Part shown: in pieces, positions 10,987 through 23,800 of the stretch | How the letters are laid out: each line of letters starts with the position of its first letter | Numbering within the stretch: the stretch's first letter is position 1 | NCBI GenBank assembly: GCA_000467715.1 | Contig: AJFK01000781.1 | Location: 98,633 to 162,632 of the forward strand | Source of the DNA: Hysterium pulicare CBS 123377 | Taxonomy: Eukaryota > Ascomycota > Dothideomycetes > Hysteriales > Hysteriaceae | DNA length: 64,000 bases | Direction of reading: 5' to 3' | The notes under the pieces: model-generated | Databases searched by the model: none | What the model saw: only the letters and a program-made list of their open reading frames with translations | Told to the model about the DNA's origin: nothing | Made by a program: the position numbers and the translations under genes

Positions 10987-12456
10987 TCGAGGTTGTCTTT
11001 CGGATTGATGCTGGTTGAGAGAGCTGGTCATATCGCTTCGCTTGGGAACTACGGTTTGAGATAGGCGGGCGCCGAGGTTGTTGCTTGTGTTGGGATGGGA
11101 AAGATGATGGATCGCCGATGCGTGTTCCCTCAGCTACTTTATGCAAAAAGAGAGTCTGTGTTATATTCGGGAAAGGGCCAAAGAAATTAGCGAGGTCGGT
11201 TGGGCTTCAGTGTGCCTGTATAAGCAGAGTGCCCAATAAGCTTTTTACTTTTCTACTATACATAATATATAATAATCTGCATTTAGATATATGGTTCCTC
11301 TGCCTAGGCGTGGGGCGAACTACATGGCTTGACAAGTCTGGCGTACAAGCCACGGCATGAGACGGGTTGTTTCAGGAGGCGAGAACAGCTTTCGAGAGGG
11401 TGTGTGAGTTTTTTTCCTATCTTTTTTGACGTGTGGCTGTCTTGGGATCGATTACGCGGGTTCTATTTGACGTTACTCATCCAATACAAGCTAGATCACC
11501 TGCACCCCTTCTCTGCCATTATCTCATGTGACAGGCGAGACATGCACGCCCAGTATCTCATCACATCCCGTCACAAAAAGCCCAGATGTAGCTTATTTAG
11601 CACGGCAAGCACACGGGAACCAATCAAAAGCAACCATTTCCTTGATTCAGTGACGTTTAGAGGTCGGCCCTGACGCTAGAAAAGAGGCACAGTCTCTCGG
11701 GGTAAGCAAATTACAAAGCATATATCATGACTCGAGCTAAACCTCCATCCAATCCCATGCCCAGAATGCCAATCTAGATGAGAATTTCCAAGAGCTTCCG
11801 TTCCCCATTCGTCTCTGGTCTCTGCGGATCCCTCCCAGCCCGTCGGGATCGGGTCAATGACAAGGCCCACAGAAACCATATGGACCGCTAACCCAAGTAG
11901 AACGCCGGAAAAAAGCAGGAAACCGTCCTTCCGAGCCTAAGATCAAATCGCTAGAGCCACAGCAGCGGGCCCACTATCCCATAAAAGCACTCAAATCCCC
12001 CTCGTTTCGCCAACAAGCGGGCAAATGGACTGAAGGAACGTAAATGAAATCAAGGGGAAAGGGGGCAAAGATCCACATAACGGTCGTCTCCGTTCGTTCG
12101 GTACGTAAGCGCTGCCCGCTGCGCGACGGGCCGAACCGCGTGTAAAAAGTAAAAGTAGCGAGTGGGTGGTGTGTTGGCGCCAGCCCCGGCCAGAGCAGCC
12201 GCGCACGCTAAATTAGACGTGTAAAGCGGCGAGCGAACGGGCGGAGCGGAATCCGTGAAAGGGGTGGAGTAGAGGGCTTTTGACTGTGTCCTTCCCGCTG
12301 GTGGCGGAAACAGTGGTTTGGAAGGCGTGGAGAAAACGTGATTTATACATGAAAAGAAGGGTGGTGGTTAGAATGCCAAGGAATTTGAAGTCGATGATTT
12401 TTGATTTTTGAAACATCCACAGAATTCAAGTCGTAAAGTCGGTGAGAGTACAAATT
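10987..12456. other. Intergenic between convergent genes (1.5 kb)
   Basis: Contains the 3' flanks of the orphan gene and KXD1. I looked for split genes and RNA genes and found none I can support. Short frames here lack conserved motifs. Confidence 0.5.
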
Positions 12457-13146
12457 TTAGTAGTCGACTGGAGCGGGATATCTCTGTGATGCGGACTTGT
12501 ATTCCTTGGGATATTTGCGTGCTGCTCTGTCGTTAAGGGCACTGCCGTAGCCGTCAGTTTCCACTGCTGTGCGATTTGAAAGGGTATCAACTCACGTTAC
12601 TCGCTTTTGCGTCCATTGCAAATCTTTCTGGACTTCTTTTGCCGTCCTCATTCCATCTGCGAAGTTTGCTCGCGCGCCTGCCAGTCGGCGTTGGGCGAGC
12701 GCTTGAAGTTCGAGAAGTTCGCGATGCTTGGCGTTGAGTTCGCCAGATCTTGAAGAAATCGTCAGTGTCTGGTCTCTCACCCAACTCCGCAAATATTGAT
12801 AAGAATGGATTACTTACGTTTGTGCTTGCTTCGCTAGACTCCGATCTAGAGGCATTGGGTTGAAAGAGCCTTGAAGACGATCGCCCATGTACTCAATCAA
12901 ATCCACCTGAGCTGCAGCCCCGCTGGAGTCGTACTCGCTCGCGCTACCTGCATAGCTGCTTGATGTTGCCGACGGCTCGTATGAGGGAACACCAGAAGTG
13001 CTGACGCTTTCCGGAGCCTCGGGAGGCGACACTGACACTCGGCTATAGGCGTGGTGGTGCGTAGTCGGATAGTAGCCCGCCTTCTTGGGCATGTTGATTG
13101 GAAGCGAGTGAGCTGGGTATTGGTAATAGGCTTGTGTGGCAGACAT
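12457..13146 (-). CDS. KXD1: KxDL-domain protein, BLOC-1-related subunit Kxd1
   Basis: Kxd1 is a small coiled-coil subunit of the fungal BLOC-1-like complex that acts on endosomes. Three exons: 12818..13146, 12596..12748 and 12457..12541, giving 188 residues. The first 95 residues are Ser/Tyr/Pro-rich and likely disordered (MSATQAYYQYPAHSLPINMP). Exons 2 and 3 encode one heptad-rich helix that includes LNAKHRELLELQALAQRRL and then EVQKDLQWTQKRVTALNDRA, ending ARKYPKEY, which resembles the KxDL family C-terminal core. The last intron (12542..12595) was placed to keep frame: the earlier possible acceptors leave an intron of about 30 bp and a stop. A minus-strand TATA box at about 13383..13389 fits a leader of roughly 200 nt. 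The family assignment rests on the C-terminal half only. Confidence 0.75.
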
Positions 13147-15234
13147 GATGACAGATGGCTAGTATCGTGGTACGGTAAGGAAGTTGGTTTGAAGTAGATA
13201 AGGTGGGAAGAATAATGGTTGGACTGAGGTGTACAAGTGAAGTGACAAAATACTAGTGGTTTGAGAAGATTGACCTTGTGTTTGCTTGGGTGCTAAGTAT
13301 GTTTGAATAAGTATACTTGTGCTTGCAAACGGTTGAATGAAAGAAATCAGAAGAAAGACGGGCCATCATGAATCAAGACCCCTTTTATACCTTTCAGGAC
13401 ATGGGTACGGATAGCCCTTCAGTCAACGGGGGAATGGCTTTGACCCCTTCATCCCACCTCCAACTTCAGACCCCGCTCAAACTGTGATAAAGCTGCATAG
13501 TCCTACGTCCACTGAAACCTATTCCCGCCTGATCCGAACCTTGAAGTTTCGTTTAGGCCGGCTGGAAGAAATCCCCTAAGGCGTAGGCCGCAGCCGATCC
13601 ACGATGCCTTGGCGGCATAGGCCTCCGAGAGCGGGCCCATTGGCCGGTGGCAAACGCCTAGCAGCAAGATACTCAGCTCGTATCAGCGAGAAATGCCGGC
13701 GGAGCGAGATTGGCGTCCTTTTGAGGAGGGGTGGGATGTCTAGAGAGAGTCCACGGGCAGGCCAACGGTGGTGAGAGGCATAAAGGCAGCAAGACTTGGT
13801 AAGCGCGCAAACGCGGAGTCCAGGAGCATGGCAAAAGCAGCGACGGCGGACGCTGTAAGTGCAAGGATAGTATGCTGGACGGATGGGCTAAGTGCTGTCA
13901 GGTTTGATGCGTTGGCTCGCCAGCTCGCCAACGACTTTGTACATGCAATCTGTCGCGGCTGGAAGAGGCAAGCGGAGCAGCATCGCAGCCAGGCTCGGCG
14001 CTGCAGCAAGGCCGCCGGGCGAAGGATGAGGTGGCATATTGGCAAATTGGTTTGGCAAATTGGAATTGCGTCGATTGAGCGCAGCGGGGGTTGGGGATGG
14101 GTGATAGTGCAGTGCACCTCCATGGCCGTCAGCGGTCGACGTTCTGGTGAGAGCGAGGTCGTGGATTGTCGGCCGGGCTCTCTTTTCCACGCCTGCCGGC
14201 TGGCGTCATGGCCTGCCGGGCAGCTGGGCAGCGAAACCCGCCATTATTGGCTGGCCTGGCGAGCAACACCCCGAACGCCGCCCCAAAATGGGCTGGCCAT
14301 CGCCTGTCAAGGGCCCCGCGAGCCCTGTCAATGGCACTTGATGCCCTATCGCAAGCCGCCATCCTTGCCATGACAGTTCCACTGAGTTGCACGACACCAC
14401 GCCGGCTCAGGGCGTCTGTCGAAGCTACAGAGCGCAATAGTCACGTCTTAGCGGACTGTCTAGTGGCGGTGAGAGAATGGCTATCCGGCTGCTCCATGTG
14501 ACCGCCAGAGCACGTCGAAGCCCCAGCAGCTAGCCCCAGTTCTGGAATCCCTTTGCGCTGCGTTAGGGCTGTGTGTCTGCTGCTATCCGTTCCGACATCT
14601 ATCCTATGCAACGGGCTTGTGCTGTCTGTACGCCCACGAGCGCACGCGTCCTTGCTGCAACAAACTTCCCGAAGCCACATAACCGTCCTGGACATCCTAG
14701 GCGAATCTCCATTCTCCGTCCTCGGGCCTCTCCTGACCATGGAACTCACTGGCTGCGTGTCATGTTAAGCTCAAACGAGCAGCGGAGATAATGTGCGGCG
14801 CCGTTGCGTCGGCGCCTGTAGACATGCTCGCGGCGATCCATGGCTGTGCCACAGCTGTCAACGGCCATGTGAAGTGCGCGTGGAGAGAACTTGAGACAGC
14901 GTCGTAGTACGGGAATCCCGAGCCGTGGGCGCCTGCCATCCTGTTTGACGTCCCTCCCCTACGTGCGTACGAGTAGCTTGTTGTCAGTTCACGCAGGAAC
15001 CGTACGTTCATTCATCTAGTCATGTTCAGCGGTGTCAGTAAAGGCCATCGTTGGCGTGGCTGAAGCTAGTGCGGGAATCTTGGTAACAGGGACTACATCT
15101 AATCCTAGATCGAGGATCAGCGAAGATGCATCACACATGCTCGGGATGAGGAGGCTGAGATGGGTGCGTTGATGTCGTCTATCTAGCTATTCTGCTCCCG
15201 CCGCAATGGACGAGGCCCGATCCCGATCCTTTAC
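13147..15234. other. Gene desert, GC-rich in its centre (2.1 kb)
   Basis: This is the longest stretch without a gene. The part near KXD1 holds its leader and TATA box. From about 13.55 to 14.9 kb the sequence is clearly richer in G and C than other spacers, and open frames appear on both strands (for example 13768..14373 plus, 13740..14123 minus). They overlap each other, are rich in Arg, Ala, Trp and Cys as chance frames in GC-rich DNA are, and show no motif. I call no gene. A noncoding transcript or an eroded gene cannot be excluded. Confidence 0.5.
13383..13389 (-). promoter_or_regulatory. TATA box, probable KXD1 core promoter
   Basis: The minus strand reads GGTATAAAAGGGG, a near-perfect TATA element, 237 bp upstream of the KXD1 start codon. 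Assignment to KXD1 is by orientation and distance. Confidence 0.5.
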
Positions 15235-18212
15235 CTAGGGATAGGTGCTTCTGTTGGCGGCAATGGCCTGCGACATGATCCTAGCGAAACGGCCAGGCAT
15301 ATCCTGGTCTTGCTTGGCTGTCTCGAGACCCGTCAATATTTGCTTGATGCCAACCCCTACCTCTGTGCTTTCAGAGATCTCCTGTCCTTCGCTGATGGCC
15401 CTCTGCACATCCCGATCTGAGAGACCCGAGTGACGCAAGACGTGCGCCAGCTCTTCCTGAGTGTTGACGTTAGGTACTGCTATTTCGGCACCGTTGAAGC
15501 GAGAAAACAGATTGAGCTGGGTTAGTACGCTCCTTTCAGAAGTTGTGGCAAAGATCAGAAGACGCCGGTCCTGCAATGATCAGCTTGTCTGCATGCACAT
15601 TTGAGATCCGAGAGATCATTACCTTGGGAGGTTGTTTCGCCAACAAAATCTTGAGCGCGCCCACAACTCCTTTATCGAAACGAGGTCCTATCGGCACCCA
15701 TTCGACGAGATCCTCGATACTGTCTATGACAATCACACTGAGTGGACTCTTGTAAGCGTCGCGGAAAGTTTTGTCCAGCTGTTGTACCTGTGTCATTGTG
15801 TTAGAATGCTACATTTTACTTCTTTTCGAATCATACTTGCCTTCTGCATCTCGCTAAACCCGATCATATCCTCCGCCGAGATCAGTTTGATGAATGGAAA
15901 CTCTGAATCCATTGCCATCTTTGCGGCGAGCGCCGTTTTACCGCTACCTGGAGGTCCGTGCAATGCCACGGCCAATAGTGGCGACGACTCCGGCATTCTT
16001 ACTTGATTTATGTAACGTCGGCCATCTTCAAGTATATCGTTGATGAAACCAGAGAAGTGAATAATACCTCCCCGGATGCGTTTCCCGAGTTCTTCCTCGG
16101 CAACACCAAAGAGCGGTTTTACTTCGTCCAGTGCATTCATGAAGTCTTGCCGGTTGACCTTCATGTTGACCACATCATCATTGATCGCTGCCATTGTACC
16201 CACTTTGATGTGCCGGCTAAATGCGAAAGACGAAGCTGCCTTGACAAGTCCATTTATCTCAGCGCCCGAAAAGTTCTTCGTTAGTCTTGCAAGCTCTTCA
16301 AGGTTGACATCGCCGGCCATTACGTTATTGTCTCGCATTTTCATTGTGTGAATCTTCAATATCTGTGCTCGTCCATGTTCACTAGATGGACAATTAGCAT
16401 TATGAATGGTTGTGGTGGAGGGAGTAAACCTACTCTGGGAGGGATATCTCCATATGGACCTCCAAACGACCAGCTCTGAGGAGAGCCTCATCAATCATAT
16501 CCATACGATTGGTCATGCCGATGAGTAGGATGTTGTTCAACTGATCCACACCATCTAGTTTTGAAAGGAGCTGGTTGACCACACTGTCACCGACGCCCGT
16601 CCCGCCACCACTAGTGCCTCTCTGTTTACAGACAGCATCCAGCTCATCGAAAATAATGATGTGAAGGCCGCTCTCGTCCCCCTTCTCCTTGTACTCTTTC
16701 TCGGCATCTGCGAATAACTTTCGAATATTTTCTTCTGATTGACCCACGTATTTATTAAGGACCTCGGGTCCATTTATGACTTTTGGCTCCCGAGCATTCA
16801 GCATCTTGCCAATTTGGCGAGCAATCAATGTCTTTCCAGTTCCAGGGGGTCCGTAGAGAAGTATACCCCTGACATGCTGAATGCCAAGTCGGTCAACGAG
16901 TCCAGGGGGGAAAATTCGAGACGCAAAGGCTCTCCTAAATATGGCACTGAACTCGTTATCTAGACCGCCAATGCCCCTGGTTATCGTTAGTCTATTATAC
17001 TCTGAAAAAATTCAATACTCATTGTGGCTGAATTAGGGGTTATGAACATGAATTCATTTCCTCCAGATTCCCAATCAGGTAGAAGCGTGAGGCGACAAGG
17101 TCGAATGCTCTCACTGTGGGAAAAGCCATTTGATGCTCCTCCCCGAGCACAATCCAGCTCGGTAGAAAATGGAGACCTTGATATGGAACTAAGTACTCAC
17201 ATGTCCTCAAACTTGAAACCCGGCTGTACTATAGAGTTAGCAGCCGGTCTTCTATTTGATGCTTTCAATTTAATATCTGTACGAGCATCTTTGAAGAAGT
17301 CGATTTGACTGTGCCTAGTTAAGATACCGCGGGCATTGCGATCCGTGACCGGGGCGGAGGATGACGACCCCGATTTTTCCGAAAGATCAACAAGCTGGAC
17401 TGTCCGTATTGACGTCCTAAGGTAAATGTTCTTGATATCCATCAAAAGTTGTTGACCAGGCGCAAGGATCTGGTTTTCGAAATTCTGGAAGTAACATAGA
17501 TCAGAACCTTGAACGGGAAGAACATACGGGAATCAGGTACCTTGATGAATGCATTTGCGAGCTCGTCTTGATCATATGGAGTATCAGTCACCTTCTTGCT
17601 GGCAAATCCAACCTCTACCTCGATAGAACCCAGATAGGACTGCCCTCCTTGACTGAATGCATCGTATGGCTCCACCTGGACAATATCTTGAGGGCCTAGC
17701 GATATTCCCGCCCAGGTTCTCTGTGCATCTGTGAGACCAATCTCCCCCGGCCGGCAGCCCTCAGTAGGCCGTGCAGAGAGAACGAAACCGCCATTGAGCA
17801 AAATGTAGATGTCGGAGCCATCACGGGAAGGAGGAAAATCTAGCGGAGATACGGCAACGCTGGCGCAAGTCAGTATTATGGAGTTTCTCATAGGCTTTCG
17901 AATCACTCACAGGTTGCCAAAAGCATATGCATTGCCACCGGGGCTCTTTATGGGCCTCAGCTGCATAGCAGGTCCCCGATTACCTCCACCCATGTTTCCT
18001 TGTGGTGGCGGTCCTCTTGTGGGCATACGCTGAGCAGATGAGTTACCGTAGCCTGGAGGTGGTTGCTCGTATCCGCCAGACATCTGTGTATCGTAGCCAC
18101 TTTGTCTTGGGGGTGGTTGTTGACTCGGATTACGATTTGGAGGTCTCGGAGAGCCATCTGGCCGTGCGCCAAATGGGTTCGGCATATTAGGAAGACGGTC
18201 TCGGTTAAACAT
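15235..18212 (-). CDS. SEC18: Vesicular-fusion ATPase Sec18/NSF
   Basis: The AAA+ ATPase that disassembles SNARE complexes after membrane fusion, acting in the cytosol with alpha-SNAP. Seven exons: 17911..18212, 17541..17859, 17201..17484, 16434..16976, 15841..16381, 15623..15787 and 15235..15570; 829 residues. Order: a Gly/Pro/Gln-rich N-terminal extension of about 95 residues; the N domain; D1 ATPase with Walker [10 protein letters not shown], Walker [10 protein letters not shown] and the [16 protein letters not shown] stretch; and D2 with [13 protein letters not shown] and [19 protein letters not shown]. The alignment with yeast Sec18 that I recall is close throughout. The intron at 15788..15840 has a GC donor (AAG|GCAAGT) and a normal CAG acceptor, and is required to keep the frame. 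The extension is longer than in yeast and probably disordered. Confidence 0.96.
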
Positions 18213-18873
18213 GTTGTCGAAGGAGTTGCTTGAGACAGAAATGAAGGGAAAGGAGTGAGGCTAAATAGGTGGAAGGTTCTCTTGAATCCGCCACGTATAG
18301 CTAAGTAGAAGGCAGCAGTACCAAAATTAAGCTCTTCAACGTCCCGAACTTTACTTCCGGGAGCTTGCGCTATAATGAAAAGGCAAATACGTCCAGTTTA
18401 CACGTGAACAAGTATAATTCGAGGTGAAGTGTTGTTCGAAGAAGAGAGCAACGGCAGCTCCATGGGTTGTATCAAAGATGTCTCAGCGCAAGACGGAGGT
18501 CATTCAGCCCTACCTAGGTATGCACGGACCCTAGCCGACAACCCATGTCGAAGTCAGGGTATACAGTGCATAAATTCATATTTCATAAATTCCAGTTGAG
18601 AACTTTGAGTATTTTTTCGTATGTCGAGAATTAGATATAAACAAAAGAGCTCAACCAAAATATCATGTAACGGAGTGAAAAGCCACTGGAGGATCTTCAC
18701 CTGGGCAAACATACTTTGCAAAATCGTAAATATATCTGCCTAGGTACTTCAACGGTGGATCCACGTGCATCTACTATGGTGAAAACAGACCAAGCCTTGG
18801 AGACTGTGAACCGCTACACGCGTCCACACGTGTCCTGATAGTCGAAAGTCCTGATGAACCACCCTACAAGCTA
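18213..18873. other. Intergenic: SEC18 upstream region
   Basis: Between two minus-strand genes; holds the SEC18 promoter and the 3' flank of the next gene. No gene, tRNA or repeat found. Confidence 0.55.
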
Positions 18874-19966
18874 CTAGAAGCCTTTGCCCAGCCGAACAGA
18901 TTCTCCTCCACCGTACCACAACGTCCCCATTCGGCAATTCAGGCCCTTTTCTTGCCCAACTATCCACTCGCCTCCATCTTCAATCTTTCCGTCATTAAGA
19001 TCTGGCCAGAACTCATTTTCTAGCCAGTCATTGATTTCTTCGATTTTGTCGACTAATATTTTCAGTTTTTCTGGGTCAGGGTCGCCATTATCACCTAAGA
19101 AATCTTTAGCGTTGATGAAACGGCCCACGGTTAAATGGCTTGAAGGGACAACATAGCGAGAGTCGACCTGCACACCCGTATCCCGGCTCAAAGCGTACAA
19201 GTCACGCCGGAGATGATGATAACTATATTGGTCATCTTGCACCGTTCGGCCCGCACTGAGGCCTTCTCCACTTGCGGGGACAAAGCTCAAAGCCAGGGCA
19301 GTTGCGTCGAATCCAAGCATTGGCTTGATAAGCCGTGCTCGATGGTGGAAGGTGTAATCCGTGATCAATGGAATTTTGTCTTGCATGGTATTGACAAGGT
19401 TTTCAATCTCCTCAGCCGTTCGAGAGTGTGTAATTTCTAGCGCTGTCATATGCAAGCATTCTTGCGGCATGAGCCAGAGATCTGGTCATTTCGTAGCATC
19501 AATCAGTCATCCATCCATCGAATGATGTATTGCATGTATTCAGAAAACTTACTCGGAGCAACAGCAAGCAGCTTTTGCTGAACTTGACGTATCAAATCCT
19601 TTACTTTTTGTGAGGGTCTTGCCCAGAAGACCAGGCAATGACGTGGATCGCTGAAGCCGGGTTCGACTGTGGGATCCGATAATCGCAGTAGAATTGGGTC
19701 TATGCTGACTCCAGCAAACTGTGAGTCGAGCATTTTGGATTTTTGCTGAGCATTACGTGTCGTTCGGTGGGTGTTATATCGGTCTTGTATATGTTTCTCA
19801 TGAGAACTTAGTCTTGGAAGTCTGTTTCAGCTTATGAACATACAGGATCATCGTTTGACATAACGATTAGAGCATCGTAAGGGTTATCGAAGTCGGCATA
19901 AGGTACTCCGCTGAGATCCTCGAACGTGTTGCTTATATGGACTGGAAGCGGTGTATTTGTTGACAT
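18874..19966 (-). CDS. 2H phosphoesterase-like protein (fungal RNA ligase/cyclic phosphodiesterase type)
   Basis: Three exons: 19844..19966, 19553..19796 and 18874..19481; 324 residues. Two HxT motifs mark the 2H phosphoesterase fold: HMT in PQECLHMTALEI and HLT in SSHLTVGRF, about 130 residues apart. Members of the superfamily act on 2',3'-cyclic phosphates or related RNA ends; the substrate of this fungal group is not known to me, so only the fold is claimed. Other landmarks are YNTHRTTRNAQQ near residue 50 and RMGTLWYGGGES near the C-terminus. Intron 1 (19797..19843) is inferred to end in the rare acceptor GAG; this choice joins SNDDP to KHIQDRYNTHR. The intron 2 junction gives APNLWLMPQECL. 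No signal peptide or membrane segment is visible, so it is probably cytosolic or nuclear. Confidence 0.78.
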
Positions 19967-20812
19967 GACTTATAAATGTGCTTTAAATTCAGAACTGCTA
20001 ATGGATCGTCTCTTACACAAATAGTGGGAAATGTGAGGTTGAAGTAATAAGGTATTTTTGCAGTTCACTCGATTGGACCTCGCTAATCTTAATTGAGGAA
20101 GCCGCCCGACCTAGGCTAAGATACACAATACACAGATACACAGGTTCAGCTGCCTATATCAATGAGTTCGCCTGTTCTCACTCACCGTCATTATCTTAAA
20201 ATATTTTGGGTATCGCCTCCTCTCCTCGATTCCAATATGTTGTTTCATGTCTGCGCCGTATTCGTTCAGCTCACTGCACAGAATGAAATTGGTGGACGAT
20301 GTTCCAATCCATCTCATGGTTGTTTGACCAAGATGCTTCTCTTCACTTTAGGCTCCTTTCAACGCCTCTCTGCGGTTTAATTCCGATTAGAACATCGTTA
20401 TGCAATCTGGGATTCGAAGACGGATATCGAGGTTAACTGCTTGACGATCCCTGAACGTAAGACTCCGTACGAAGCCTGTTCTGTACTTACCAATTTCACT
20501 TGTATCAACGACTGCAGAAAAGTCTGAGATCTCGCCTCAATTCTATATCAACCCTACCTATTTTTGCTTCGCTCATCAGAGCGATCGTGAGAGCTGAGGT
20601 GAAAGCACTTTCGCGGTTTAGGGAAATCCTGGGCACGTGCTCGACGCGCCAAATCTTAGCGCGTATCAGCAACTATTCTCGCGTTACCCGCGTTCGATCT
20701 CACAGTAATTCACTAATTCTTCTCTATCTTTCTGACTTAGTCCACGCCCTAATCTTTTGGCGAAGTCCACCATGGTCTAGCATCTTCAACTTCATATCCA
20801 TTCGCGCAAACG
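19967..20812. other. Intergenic: divergent promoter of the 2H protein and DNMT5
   Basis: An 846-bp spacer between divergent starts. Open readings on the plus strand (20162..20380, 20500..20883) lack motifs. The stretch probably carries both promoters and a 5' leader for the methyltransferase. Confidence 0.5.
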
Positions 20813-23800
20813 ATGGATATCATAGCTCGAATGGTATCGAATGCAATGGGACGGAAACGTCCCATTGTTCAGGTTGCGTCTGAAGATGACGAGCCTGCTC
20901 TGGAATCTATCGATTCCGGAACTACATCGCGTCCGCCTCTGGCACTTGTACACGATACAGCGGCGCGAACCAATCAATCTCCTCCCAACAAGAAAAGACG
21001 GGTCGAGAGACGTGGGCTGAAATGTGTCGAGAGTATGATCCTTCTCAATGATCTAGCAAGGGTATTGTTGCTACATTAGGGCATATGCTTACTAACAAGT
21101 TCTAGTCCCATACAAACCGCAAATTCCGAAAAGCGAAGTAAACGTTAATTATGTCGATTTGACAAATACGATCCCAGCCAACACTACGAGACGAAGAATA
21201 CCCTCATCTACACTAAACCAGAATGTTCATCAAGCTATGGCCGGACATATGCCAACTTGGAAGAGGATTGGCCTGGAATTGAAGGACTCCGAAGAGGGAA
21301 GTCGTGATTCATTGCGTGGTTCAAGACCTCGGTGGAGCCAGCGGTTCCACACCTCTGCAAGATATAGCTCAGGGCGGGGCGAAGACTTACCTGGGTATAT
21401 CCAAAGAGGAGAAATCAACGAGACCCGCGATGAAAGTCAACCAGACGCCGGAAGAAATGTGTCTCACAAGGAATCTTCGTCCCCTCCACGAAGAAGCAGC
21501 GAGGACACTTTCGCGATTTTTAACCCGGATACCCACGAGATACCAGTGCATAAAGCTTGTACACGACCTCAACGACGCGCCCACAGAGTGTCGTACATCG
21601 AAACTCGACTGAGTGACATGGCAGAAGTTTCGAGTGATGAATTAGCAGAGGTTGGTAGTAACTGCTCCGAATCGGACTTTGAAGCAACCAATTCAGATCA
21701 TCTTGAAGACGACCAAGAGCTCAGTGACTTTGAGGAAAATCTTGATCTTTCGGAAACATCCGACTTACCTGATCTGGATGACATTGATATCCAAGAATAC
21801 GACGAGTTTTCCGATCTTGCAGAAGAGGCCCAGCCAAAGAAAAAAGATGCCAAGAAGACGGCTTTGGCAGTCCCGAGGACGAGTTCGAAGAAAGACAGGA
21901 CCATCGACGAAAGCCTCCCTCCACTGTCAAACATCGAAGACATCTTCCTCGATATTACTGCCAAAGCACTTGACTTGGGGTTTGAACATATGATTAGAAA
22001 TCGGAAAGGGCGCCAGATCAATGTAGCTACGATGTGCTCGGGTACTGAAGCGCCACTGCTATCGCTACAATTGGTCTCACAAGGTAACATGAATTTTTCG
22101 CGTCTACAAGTTGATTGAAAGGCTGACACGTTCGCTAGCACTTGTGAAACTAGGGAAAGATCCTATCAATATCAATCATCGTTTTAGTGCTGAGATTGAG
22201 GCTTTCAAGCAAGCATATATTGAGAGAAACTTTGACGTCAAAGTCATCTTTAGAGATATTCGCGAGTTCCTGGAAGAGGAAACGAAGAGTTCTGGAGCGT
22301 AAGTTTTCGTTGTTTAGTCGTAGTGCGCTGCTAATATCGGATTCTGCAGCACCACTGTGTATGGCGCCAAGGTTCCAGTGCCTGGCAATCTTGATCTTTT
22401 GGTTGCGGGGTTTTCCTGTGTGGACAGATCGAATTTGAATAATCACAAAAAACAGGTAGATGAAGAAGGGGAAACTAGCGATACCTTCGACTCCATAAAG
22501 TCATATGCTGACATCTGGCGACCCTCCATAATCATCCTTGAAAACGTCAAAGGCGAGAAAGGTGATTGGAAAGATTATTGTGAAAAATATAACGCTATCG
22601 GATACGAAGCCACCTGGATGTGGTGCGACACTAAGAACTATTACCTCCCACAGACAAGGGTAAGAGGATATATGATCTGCATTGAGAAGAGCCACTACGG
22701 AACGAAAGTGAATCTTGCCATGGAGAAGTGGCAGAAGGTCATGGTGGATCTCCGACGGCAATGTAGCAGTCCATATGGAGCATTCCTCCCGGAGGACACT
22801 CCCAATCATCACGTTAATCTGAACACGCGAAACCATCAGGTGTCCTGGGATGCTTGCAGAGGGAGACATGAGAAGTACCGATCGGAACTCAAACTGGGAA
22901 ACAAAAGGCCGATGACCTTGTGGTCCGAGAGCGGACTGTGCAAACCTCCCGATTATGCGAACAAGCATTTCATAAAGAAGACATCAGAGCGAGTGAAAGA
23001 CTTCCTGGACATTGCTTTGTTGCGTAACGCTCTTCCGTTTATGGGAGAATTTGATTCTCAATATTCAATGTATGTTTCTCTATCCCCGGTTTTGCTATCG
23101 CACTAATTAAATGTAGGCGGATCTGGAATTCCTCACAGAATATCGACCGCGAAACAGATACAATCCCGTTCGGCCTTTCTCCTTGTATCACCCCGACCGG
23201 CATTCCATACATGACTGACAGAGGAGGACCATGTAGTGGTTCCGATCTCCTCATCCTTCAAGGTCTTCCTATTGATAAGATATCATTTACAAGAGAGAGT
23301 CAGAAAGATCTGCAAAATCTAGCTGGTAATGCTATGTCTACTACCGTTGTTGGTTGTGCTATTCTTGCAGCACTGCTATCTGGGCAACAAGCAATTCTCA
23401 ATCACGAAGCAGGAATATCCGAGACGGACGTATCAAGCGAATTGTCTTCACACGAGGTTTCACTAATCGAACAACACGAATCGAAAGAACGAACATTGTC
23501 CTCGTTGAATAAGCAAAAACTGAATCTGGAAAAGTTTCTGCAAGATGCAAACAAGAGTTCGCGACAGTGTTATTGCGAAGGCCAGCGAGAAATTTCGAGA
23601 AACCCTATACAGGAATGCAGAGACTGCAAGCATACTACCTGTCTCAGATGCGGAGGAAATCCTCTCCACCACTACGACAGCCCTCGTGTTTTCAAGGAAG
23701 ACCGTCTATCACCTCAAGAGTTTGAGACATATTATAGATCACTACTACCATCGATACTTAATTTCCGCTCTTTCCCAGATCTAAACCAGCTTACTGGCAG

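Noticed and set aside
12542-12595. Acceptors at about 12564 giving a 30-bp KXD1 intron
   Set aside because: Too short and creates a stop; the 54-bp intron keeps frame into ALNDRAARKYP.
13740-14373. Overlapping frames of 127–201 codons on both strands
   Set aside because: Chance frames in GC-rich DNA; no motif, no consistent splice pattern.
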